Part shown: positions 58,601 to 64,000 of the stretch, in pieces | How the letters are laid out: the number at the start of each line of letters is the position of its first letter | Position numbering within the stretch: position 1 is the first letter of the stretch | Assembly (NCBI GenBank): GCA_022605955.1 | Contig: JAKCOZ010000001.1 | Location: 22,560,146-22,624,145, forward strand | Source: Rallus limicola | Lineage: Eukaryota > Chordata > Aves > Gruiformes > Rallidae | Direction of reading: 5' to 3' | Length of the DNA: 64,000 nt | Translations under genes and position numbers: made by a program | Notes under the pieces: generated by a model | The model's input: the letters and a program-made list of their open reading frames with translations, nothing else | Database searches by the model: none | Told to the model about the DNA's origin: nothing

Positions 58601-59365
58601 CCAGAAAAAAAGAAAAAAACAAACCCAAACACAATAAGGAGTAATAGAAGATGCACTCGTGTGGCTAACCACCACTACAAGTGCCCTTCCAGAGAGATTA
58701 GATATCAGTGGCAGCACTGCTGTGAAGATCAGAGGACATCAGCAAGGCAAAGGAGAGGCAGTGTAGTACTTCAGCTGCTGTCAGCTGGTTTAACAGACAA
58801 GCTTTCAACAAACAAATCTAGTAGACCTTCAAGCAGTGTCCTCTCTGTTCTAGAGAACTGTCCACCCCCTGCAAACAGCACTTGCAGGAGAGACGAGGAC
58901 CCCAGAAGCATTGACAGCATGCTCCACCAGTCAGAACAGACAGTAAATGAGGGTTTGCTTTCTTCCTCATTTCAGCTAGTTCCTCCCCACACCTACCCAC
59001 ATTCACCCTTCTGCAAAGAACTGACAGCTTGGCACAGCCAGCCTCACCTGTTTGTGGCTGGATTCACCAGGGGCACAGCACACAGCTCCATGTCTGTGTG
59101 ACTCCCACACCAGTTGGTACTACTAGCTTTTAAGTTTGTTTTCAAGGCTGACAGCCAAGGTTAAGACTATTCCCCTACAGTCACTCTCCTTCTTTGGACA
59201 TGCCCTCACCTCCCCAGACTGAGTGACACAAACGCTTCTCTGTGTGGAGATACACTCAACCTACCTGAAGAAGGTCAACAGAAACACAACAATATGATGA
59301 TGGGTAAAATGGGACACAAGGCCTCTGTTTGCAGGCTGCCTCCTTAAACTTCCAGGCAAAGCCAT
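40527..59365 (-). CDS. SLC37A3: SLC37A3, MFS transporter of the sugar-phosphate exchanger family (14 coding exons, 501 aa)
   Basis: SLC37A3 is a 12-helix major facilitator protein of endolysosome/ER membranes. In human cells it works with ATRAID to release nitrogen-containing bisphosphonates from lysosomes, and its natural substrate is unsettled. Fourteen exons join in phase with GT-AG introns to 501 codons plus stop, close to the human length of about 494. Landmarks are HHHIVVFLLTFF (helix 1), LLHASRKTFSNVKVSIS, an NST glycosylation site in the first luminal loop, GDRLNLRW (MFS loop 2-3, residues 112-119), GLLQSTGWP, GLWSACASVGNILGA, an acidic central loop with DDDADDDD, SFFFWLPFYLSNNFGW, GGPSNMISSAISADLG and ISPLIVREI. 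All sites look intact. The next gene, RAB19, starts head to head at the shared CpG island. Introns hold one CR1 (44.4 kb) and one LTR (40.7 kb); otherwise they contain no gene I can see. Confidence 0.96.
40709..41136 (-). mobile_element. Decayed avian retrovirus-type LTR in the last SLC37A3 intron
   Basis: On the minus strand the blocks follow a common bird LTR family: GGCTGGGATAG-GGTTAATTTTC near the 5' end, GGGACACAGCCAGGACAG and TGACCCAAACT, CCATATGATG-type sequence, TGCATTGTGTGTCACCAGG, CTCCTCCCCATCCCGC, and GCCGCGTGGTGCTCGG near the 3' end. About 130-150 bp near the 5' part are deleted relative to what I remember of the family. The usual TATA and ATTAAA positions are mutated. No gag/pol sequence flanks it, so it is a solo LTR or remnant. 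Clear target duplications were not found. It lies in the same orientation as SLC37A3 and ends about 90 bp before the terminal exon. Confidence 0.65.
41868..41933 (-). CDS. SLC37A3: SLC37A3 coding exon 13 (residues 450-471)
   Basis: The exon encodes YLVSLIQDNLGWMWVFYFFILM, part of helices 11-12, between TTTTTAG and GTAAGA. It is phase 0 on both sides. Confidence 0.95.
43700..43851 (-). CDS. SLC37A3: SLC37A3 coding exon 12 (residues 399-449)
   Basis: This exon is highly conserved: FFIGGPSNMISSAISADLG, then ALATVTGIVDGTGSIGAAVGQ. The acceptor is CACTCCCAG and the donor GTGAGG. It begins with two bases completing Gly399. Confidence 0.96.
44371..44762 (-). mobile_element. CR1 LINE 3' fragment in a SLC37A3 intron
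   Basis: This minus-strand CR1 has the same orientation as the host gene. The plus strand reads ATTCATAGAA, GGTTGGAAGGGACCTCTGGA, GATCATCTAGTCC, and later the complement of the KNFFPVRVTQHWDRLPREVV segment of ORF2. It is 5'-truncated and its frames are broken. Confidence 0.93.
45185..45232 (-). CDS. SLC37A3: SLC37A3 coding exon 11 (residues 383-399)
   Basis: This 48-nt exon encodes SPNSKPINAVIMAIT between the split Arg383 and Gly399. It corresponds to human SPNDKSINALLMTVT. The acceptor is TCTTGCAG and the donor GTATCT. Confidence 0.94.
47101..47202 (-). CDS. SLC37A3: SLC37A3 coding exon 10 (residues 349-383)
   Basis: The exon encodes GTIQGLISDVLQKRAPVLAI, then SLLFAVGSLFGYS. The acceptor is TTTTGCAG and the donor GTGAGT. 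The DVLQKRAP loop between helices 8 and 9 matches the family. Confidence 0.96.
48443..48584 (-). CDS. SLC37A3: SLC37A3 coding exon 9 (residues 302-349)
   Basis: The exon encodes helix 7 and the following loop: YSLAYACLKLVNYSFFFWLP, FYLSNNFGWKEAEADQLSIW, YDVGGII. The acceptor is GTTCTAG and the donor GTGAGT. Confidence 0.96.
51099..51280 (-). CDS. SLC37A3: SLC37A3 coding exon 8, central acidic loop (residues 241-301)
   Basis: This is the longest coding exon (182 nt). It encodes the cytosolic loop between helices 6 and 7: GLPELGADEDGGVEEDANRP, then LMGDDDADDDDQNYSIQ, followed by the conserved QACCLPGV at the start of helix 7. The run of Asp/Glu is longer than in the human sequence as I remember it. 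The acceptor is ATAACTTAG, with only a modest pyrimidine tract, and the donor is GTGAGT. Confidence 0.95.
52319..52403 (-). CDS. SLC37A3: SLC37A3 coding exon 7 (residues 213-241)
   Basis: The exon encodes helix 6: YAFLVTASVQFAGGVIVFFG, then LLTSPKEV. The acceptor is TTGTCCTCAG. The donor is GTAAGT after a single G that completes Gly241 with the next exon. Confidence 0.96.
53509..53605 (-). CDS. SLC37A3: SLC37A3 coding exon 6 (residues 180-212)
   Basis: The exon encodes RGFVFGLWSACASVGNILGA, then FLASCVLKYGYE (helix 5 region). The acceptor is CCCTTCTGCAG and the donor GTAGGT. Confidence 0.96.
54223..54368 (-). CDS. SLC37A3: SLC37A3 coding exon 5 (residues 132-180)
   Basis: The exon encodes helices 3-4: VFFFGTLTEWLHFYNKWFYC, CLWVVNGLLQSTGWPCVVAV, MGNWFGKA. 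The acceptor is CTCTGTAG and the donor GTAAGT. Confidence 0.96.
55507..55590 (-). CDS. SLC37A3: SLC37A3 coding exon 4 (residues 104-131)
   Basis: The exon encodes GLFVSGIVGDRLNLRWVLSF, then GMCSSALV. It contains the MFS loop 2-3 motif with Asp113-Arg114. The acceptor is TTCTTAG and the donor GTAAGT; it is phase 0 on both sides. Confidence 0.96.
56076..56168 (-). CDS. SLC37A3: SLC37A3 coding exon 3 (residues 73-103)
   Basis: The exon encodes LWNSNHLFPNAEEATLFLGT, then LDTIFLFSYAV (end of the first luminal loop and helix 2). The acceptor is CTCTGTAG and the donor GTGAGT. Confidence 0.96.
58235..58349 (-). CDS. SLC37A3: SLC37A3 coding exon 2 (residues 34-72)
   Basis: The exon encodes YSLLHASRKTFSNVKVSISS, then QWTPSCVNSTAPKLQPYE. 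NST at residues 62-64 is a potential N-glycosylation site in the first luminal loop. The acceptor is TTTTCTGGCAG and the donor GTAAGG. Confidence 0.96.
59265..59365 (-). CDS. SLC37A3: SLC37A3 first coding exon (residues 1-34)
   Basis: The start is chosen at the ATG giving MALPGSLRRQPANRGLVSHF, then THHHIVVFLLTFF. This parallels the human start (MAWPNV...SQFSHHHVVVFLLTFF) and leaves helix 1 complete. The ATG has G at +4 and A at -3 (AGG ATG G). The donor is GTAGGT. Confidence 0.95.
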
Positions 59366-59440
59366 CCTCCTGGCTGCCCTTCCCCTGCTCCTGCCCTCGT
59401 CCACAAAGGCTGAATGGTGTTTAGGTCATTTTATTCCTCG
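59366..59440 (-). other. SLC37A3: SLC37A3 5' UTR part of the first coding exon, with a two-codon uORF
   Basis: A strong acceptor (CTTCTGTTTCAG) ends at 59,441, so the exon probably begins at 59,440 with 75 nt of leader. The leader contains ATG ACC TAA at 59,429-59,421, a minimal upstream frame ending 55 nt before the true ATG. An AATAAA hexamer at 59,430-59,435 lies immediately upstream of the uORF ATG. The exon boundary is inferred from sequence only. Confidence 0.6.
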
Positions 59441-62400
59441 CTGAAACAGAAGGTGATGGTAAAGGAAGAAAAAAGAAAACATACTTGAATTAAAACACAA
59501 GTATAAAATACAGCTGTGTTCCCCAGACAGCTGGAATGTAGCAGGAAAACCTCTATGCTGTTCCTTCCCAACTTGTTTCACATTGTTACCCATCACCCAT
59601 ACAATCTGCCCAGAAATGCCTTCCTACACCCATTCACCCAGTACTCCCATGGTTATCCTCCAACCCTAGCAGATGCCTCTGCAGTGGCCATCACCAAAGG
59701 GCCTCCCCCAGGAACTACCAACTCCCAGTGCTCCCATGTTGAAGGCCATTCTGCACCTCTCAAGTACACAGTGCACACAGAGTGGTAAAACAAACTAACT
59801 TTCCACTGGCACCTGTCTGGCTAGAGACCGGTAGGTCACGAGAGCAGCGTGTGGTTACCAGCAGGGAATGGGGTTGGACCTGTCTCTTTAAGATGTTGTT
59901 AAAAGAACATACCCAAGAGTGGATTTGCACAGCTGGAAAAGGGAAAGTAACTGTGAGGTCAGTACTGCAGCCCAACAGCTAGACACCCTGTCTGTCCATC
60001 CTCAAGCCTGACATTATCACTCCATCCGTCACTAACTTGTTAGTACAGCACGTGGCAAGCCGTACTACCACCTGTAAGGTATGGGTAACTTCTGCCTAAG
60101 CTTCTAGATACCAGATACTATAGTACTGAGGAAAGGCTATGTTAGGCAGGCGGTTTCTGAATGCTAGCTCATGCTGTTCTAGCTCACGGTGTGGCTGAGG
60201 GGACGTTTCTACAGACCAAGTCAGAGGAATAACCCCACTGCTCTCTCTGTGCCCCTCTTTTATTTTCCTGGCAGCTCTTTTCAGACAGATTTCCCTGCAA
60301 CAGCTCAGGAGCAGTTATACTAACATTCATGTCCGTGCAACAGAGCGCAGTGTAGGGTAAGCTGTACGCTGAGGTCGCTGCTGAAGGCAGAACTCCATCC
60401 TGTTCGTGCTGGCTGGCGTGAGGCAGCCAGACAAATCAGCTGGCAGGAGCTGCGCCTTCGAGAGACATTTGAAAGTCACACACACTCTGCATGCTGAGGA
60501 GAGGTATGGTAGGCAACCCCCTGTCCCTGTGCCCCCAAGGAATCAGAGCTGAAGACGGAACACAATGTTTCCGTGTCCTTTCATACCCACAGGTGCTTTT
60601 TGTAACGATTTACAAACCTGACAGGAGACTTTTCAAGTTCAGCTTCACTTGAAATTAGAAAGCATTGCCCAGACTCCCAAATTTGTCCATCCAAATTTCT
60701 GATGCTTTTCCCTGAGATTTCTGCTTTTCCTTCTAATAACTTGTAAAGATTTCGTGATGACAACTTTCACGCTAAGAAGTCTTCCTTTCCTCTTCTCTCA
60801 ATGATGATGCATGCCTGACTGCTTAGCAAAGAGATGGCAGCTACTACTGGATACATTAGCCATTATGGAAACAGAGGCGACATCTGGAGTTAGACTTGAT
60901 GATCCTTATTGGTCCATTCCAACCCAATGTTTTCTATGATTCTGTGATCTGAGCTCCAAAACAGAGTATAGCATGGAGATCCTTTGAGTAACAGAGATCC
61001 AGCTACTAAATCTTTGAGACACCAGAGTAACATTTACCCTACACCACACCCGGACACCTCCACTCTCATCCAGGACAAACGCAGTGAGCCTATACAAGAT
61101 CTGAGACTGTCTGCATGACACAGTCCAGGTACAGCTCCCATTCCTCCAGCCAGCAGCGCTTTCTCACAGGGACATGTTTCTAGGACGCTCAGGTTCACAC
61201 AGAGGGAAAATAAAGCACCTACAGCTGGAGCTGTGGGAAGGCAAGGCAAAGCCTGGAAGGGGCACCCTCACAAGTCTTCCAACTACATCCATCTAAGGCC
61301 CCAGGCCATTCCTAAATGCCAGTGAATGAAAGTTCAGCACCCACACAAGTGTTGCACAGTGCTACTCCCTTTCAGGCAGCAGCAGAACCACTCAGTGCTG
61401 TCCTCCACACAAGCTACACAGAGAAAGGAAATCAAGGCAAGCCACTCAAATTCCCCAGCACCATGGTCCTTACAGTGGTCCTTACAGGCTGGTGAACCAC
61501 ACAGGCTGCTGGTCAAACACAAGACCTCATTTTCCTTCCCTGCCTCTCCCTCTCCTCCCACCAGGCAACAACAGATAACAGATTTCTCCTGAGGAAAGCA
61601 AAGCGCTGCCAGTTGCGCAATGCTGTGGGAAAAGTTCCTTCCTTGGGTAATCAGTTTGCAGCCTGAAGCACGAGATTTACTACTTGCTTCATGTCAACAT
61701 ACGCAAATATAGATCTTATTTGTCCAAGATACTGAGTCTTTTTAAAGCAAAGACCTGGTTTCGACCTTAAAGTCACCTCTTTCTTTTTTTTAAAATGACA
61801 TTTACTACTGAAATTACCCGTTCCTCGGAGTTTTTCAATCTCAGCTAGCTTTCTAGACCTAGTGACACAGAGCTATACTTTCTGCTTATTTACAGCACAG
61901 AGACGACCATGAAATATTTTGTTTTCTCTTTCCTCATCCTGCCCCTTTTACTGGTTTTCTTCCTAGTCTAGAAGAGTATGCAGCCAGGAGTTTATCCTTA
62001 CAAGTTAACCTTTAAATTATTCTGAGAACACCACATTCGATTTGTAGCAGAGGGGGAACAAAAACTAGGAGGCAGGATAAACCACAGAACTCCCGGCAGG
62101 AAAGCCCAAGCCTTTAAGAAAGGAAGATGACTCCTTTTAGGGCGTCAGACTGACTTGTCTACTCGCTGAGCACTGTTTACCTTCAGCTAACCGGTATTTT
62201 GAGTGAGCTTCTGCTAAGCTTTCGGCATTCTCCCTTATCCCTTCGCCTAAGGTCAAAATAAAACACCTTAAGTTCAAACCAAACTTCCTTAATACCGTCC
62301 TGCCGTCCCCCGAAGCCGGCAGGGAAGACCAGAATTAACATTCCTAGGACTTCCAAAGTGCAAACACCAGGATTTGCTTCTTAAAACAAGGCTGCTCCGT

Positions 62401-62700
62401 GCTGCTTTCCCAAACGGACGGAAGGGAGACACAACCCCCCACCCGCGCCGGCCCCCGGCAGCTGGCACCCACTGCAAGCTGCCCATCCCCCGAGAGCCCA
62501 GGCGGGACGCCGGCTGAGAGGAAAAGGGACTCCTCCGGGCACCGAGCCGACCCCAGCACGGTGACGCCGGCTGGGGAGACGACAGGCTAACAGGTCTCTC
62601 TCCGCGCTAGGTACCCGAGCCCTGGCCAAAGAGACCCGGGCTGGGCTGAGCGGCCCGGCCCGGCGCACAGGCCGCGCTCCCGCCGGCGGGCACGACTCAC
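59441..62700 (-). other. SLC37A3: SLC37A3 first intron (5' UTR intron)
   Basis: This is the interval between the probable first coding exon acceptor and the donor at 62,701. It is ordinary unique DNA, apart from a short CR1 end at 60,884, and grades into the CpG island from about 62,430. Confidence 0.6.
60884..60948 (+). mobile_element. Short CR1 LINE 3' end
   Basis: About 65 bp of a CR1 end in plus orientation: CTGGAGTTAGACTTGATGAT, CCTTATTGGTCCATTCCAACC and an ATGATTCTGTG tail. It is antisense to SLC37A3. Confidence 0.85.
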
Positions 62701-62760
62701 CTGAGGCCGGCTGCGGCGCCGGCTCCGCACGCTGCCCCACCCCGCTCCGCCGCGCGGCTT
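62701..62760 (-). other. SLC37A3: Probable SLC37A3 non-coding first exon (3' end only defined)
   Basis: On the minus strand CGGCCTCAG followed by GTGAGTCG is a near-consensus donor at 62,701 in the CpG island. The exon's 5' limit cannot be read from sequence, so the 62,760 bound is nominal. No ATG-led frame from here joins the coding frame. Confidence 0.45.
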
Positions 62761-63045
62761 GGCTCGGCTGGGCCGGTCAGGCCAGCTCCCCCGCTGAAGC
62801 GCCGAGGGAGACGATGAGGACGCGGCTCTTTCCCCTCAGCGAACCCACCGCCCAGGTCGCGGCGAGGGTGGCCCAGCGGCCACGTCCTCAGACGGGTGGG
62901 GTGGGGAGCCCAGGCGAGCAGGCAGCAGCAAGGCAGGCAGCAGCTCTGCCGCGACGGCCACCCTACCACGGCCACCAAACCGGCGCCCGCCCCACACCCC
63001 CATCCCCCCTCCCCGCCCCAAGAGAAACCACCCGCCCCCACGTAC

Positions 63046-63080
63046 CGGGGCCGGCGGCCAGCACATCCCTCAGGAAGTCA
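63046..63080 (-). other. SLC37A3: Alternative SLC37A3 first-exon donor (3' end only defined)
   Basis: On the minus strand CGGCCCCG followed by GTACGTG forms a second plausible donor at 63,046, closer to the ZNF143-type motif. It may define an alternative leader exon. The 5' bound given is nominal. Confidence 0.35.
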
Positions 63081-63094
63081 AGAGGGAGGCGACT

Positions 63095-63102
63095 CTTCCG
63101 GC
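63095..63102 (-). promoter_or_regulatory. ETS site
   Basis: CTTCCGGC on the plus strand reads GCCGGAAG on the minus strand, an ETS/GABP consensus core common in bidirectional CpG promoters. Confidence 0.5.
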
Positions 63103-63123
63103 GGTAGGGCCCGCGGGCACGGC

Positions 63124-63135
63124 GGGAGTTGTAGT
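63124..63135 (-). promoter_or_regulatory. ZNF143-type ACTACAACTCCC motif facing SLC37A3
   Basis: On the minus strand ACTACAACTCCCGCCG matches the ACTACAAnTCCC core bound by ZNF143/THAP11 near many housekeeping start sites. It points toward SLC37A3. Confidence 0.6.
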
Positions 63136-63298
63136 CCGCGCCCCGCCGCCACTAAGGACGGCCCTCCAGCTGTGCCGCGGGGCGCCACGGGCCCCTCGCC
63201 CACCTTCCCCCTCGCAGGGGGCGGGGAGCGAGCGGCGCCGCGCCGCATCCCCAGCTGAGCCCACGGGGCAGGGCAGGCAAAGGAAGAGGAGGGGGCGG

Positions 63299-63310
63299 AC
63301 TACATTTCCC
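63299..63310 (+). promoter_or_regulatory. ZNF143-type ACTACATTTCCC motif facing RAB19
   Basis: ACTACATTTCCCACC on the plus strand is one substitution from the ACTACAATTCCC core. It lies about 65 bp before the RAB19 leader donor and points toward RAB19. Confidence 0.6.
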
Positions 63311-63365
63311 ACCGGCCCCGAGAGAGCCGGGGCGGGTACAAATCGGGCGCTACCTGTCCCGGCAG

Positions 63366-63495
63366 GTGAGCGCCAACAGGTGAGCGGGTAGCTGGGTGGG
63401 GGGAGGGTGGGCGACAGGAGCCCCTTCCCCGGGCCCCCGACATTTGGGTCAGGGCGGCAGCTCTGCCCCCTCACTCCCGCGCTGCCCCGCCGCAG
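63366..63495 (+). other. RAB19: RAB19 5' UTR mini-intron with tandem donors
   Basis: CAG|GTGAGCG occurs twice, at 63,363-63,372 and 63,377-63,386, followed by a C-rich acceptor ending CCGCAG at 63,495. The intron would be 130 or 116 nt. Exon 2 then starts 18 nt before the RAB19 ATG. This is inferred from splice signals. Confidence 0.5.
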
Positions 63496-63513
63496 GCCCT
63501 CCCGGGAACCGCG

Positions 63514-63708
63514 ATGCCTTTCTCCAGCTCCGGCGCAGACGATGCCTTCGACTACCTCTTCAAGATCATCCTGATCGGCGACTCCAACGTGGGGAAGACC
63601 TGCGTGGTGCACCGCTTCAAGACAGGGCAGTACAATGAGAAGCAGCAGAACACCATCGGCGTTGACTTCACTGTGCGCTCAATGGACATCGACGGCAAGA
63701 AAGTGAAG
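63514..63708 (+). CDS. RAB19: RAB19 first coding exon (residues 1-65, partial gene)
   Basis: RAB19 is a Rab GTPase of Golgi and apical/ciliary membrane traffic. The exon encodes [20 protein letters not shown], then [40 protein letters not shown] and GKKVK, ending at GTCGGT. The P-loop GDSNVGKT is residues 22-29 with Lys28 and Thr29, and switch I Thr47 lies in TIGVDF. The family continues with MQVWDTAGQE in the next exon, which is beyond the right edge. The [10 protein letters not shown] and FTVRS(L/M)DIDGKKVK strings fit RAB19 better than RAB43, and head-to-head placement with SLC37A3 matches mammals. The ATG context (GCG ATG C) is weaker than usual, but it is the only start that gives a RAB19-like N-terminus. 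Confidence 0.95.
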
Positions 63709-63898
63709 GTCGGTGGCTGGAGGGAGCTGGAACTGCTCGTCAGGCAGCACCATTTCCCCATTACTGAGCATGTTGCCATTCCCCTTGGCGCAGGGGAGCA
63801 GCAGGATGCATGGTGTCTCCCGCTCGGCTCTGCTGAAGGCAACAGGCAAGAGCTGGCTGCTTTCTGGACTGGGGGTTTCCCTGAGGGGAGATGAATGT

Positions 63899-64000
63899 GT
63901 TAGGCTGGAAGGAACCTTTAAAGGCTATCTAGTCCAACCCCTCTGCAATAAGCAGGGACACCTTTAACTAGATCAGGTTGCTCAGAGCCCTATCAAGCCT
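63899..64000 (-). mobile_element. CR1 LINE 3' end, cut by the window edge
   Basis: The plus strand reads GTTAGGCTGGAAGGAACCTT, AAAGGCTATCTAGTCCAACCC, TCTGCAATAAGCAGGGACACC and AGATCAGGTTGCTCAGAGCC, which is the complement of a CR1 3' end. It lies in RAB19 intron 1, antisense to the gene, about 190 bp after the exon. Confidence 0.9.

Larger units (their letters stand above)
62430..63720. promoter_or_regulatory. Bidirectional CpG-island promoter of SLC37A3 and RAB19
   Basis: About 1.3 kb rich in GC and CpG lies between the two head-to-head genes. The likely SLC37A3 first-exon donors are at 62,701 and 63,046 and the RAB19 leader donor is at 63,365/63,379, so transcription start sites must lie a few hundred bases apart. 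There is no TATA box. An ETS site and two ACTACAnnTCCC motifs of opposite orientation sit in the middle. Confidence 0.8.

Noticed and set aside
1..64000. tRNA, rRNA, snoRNA, microRNA, CRISPR or mobile bacterial elements
   Set aside because: I saw no cloverleaf, box C/D or H/ACA pairings, regular spaced repeats or prokaryotic genes. A covariance-model search (Infernal/tRNAscan) would be decisive for small RNAs.

Overview
This window is a piece of a vertebrate nuclear genome, almost certainly avian. It carries several 5'-truncated CR1 LINEs ending in the ATTCTGTG-type tail typical of birds, one decayed copy of a common avian retrovirus-type LTR, and intron-rich genes. The order KDM7A (-), SLC37A3 (-), RAB19 (+) is the same as on human chromosome 7q34, which supports all three gene calls. 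I cannot name the species.

Layout. Positions 1-9181 are AT-rich intron 1 of KDM7A (histone H3K9/K27 demethylase), which runs off the left edge. Its first coding exon (9182-9297, minus) lies in a CpG island of about 2 kb. From about 10.07 to 40.5 kb is a spacer with no protein gene I can recognise. It holds CR1 copies, two ancient MIR/CORE-SINE-like copies, microsatellites and several CpG-retaining unique blocks that could be regulatory. From 40,527 to 59,365 is the complete coding sequence of SLC37A3, a sugar-phosphate-transporter-family MFS protein. I resolved it into 14 coding exons on the minus strand, all with GT-AG junctions and matching phases, giving 501 residues. Its promoter lies in a second CpG island (about 62.43-63.72 kb) shared head to head with RAB19, whose first coding exon is at 63,514-63,708 (plus). 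RAB19 continues off the right edge.

Functional picture. These are three independent housekeeping-type genes, not an operon or pathway: a chromatin enzyme, an endolysosomal/ER membrane carrier and a small GTPase of membrane traffic. The clearest regulatory logic is the SLC37A3/RAB19 bidirectional promoter. It has two ACTACAnnTCCC (ZNF143-type) motifs, one pointing toward each gene, and an ETS site. I see no tRNA, rRNA, CRISPR, phage or bacterial feature, and no evidence of an entirely new biological system. The most unusual items are a decayed sense-oriented LTR 90 bp from the last SLC37A3 exon, the paired promoter motifs, tandem 5' splice sites before RAB19 and the ancient SINEs in the spacer.
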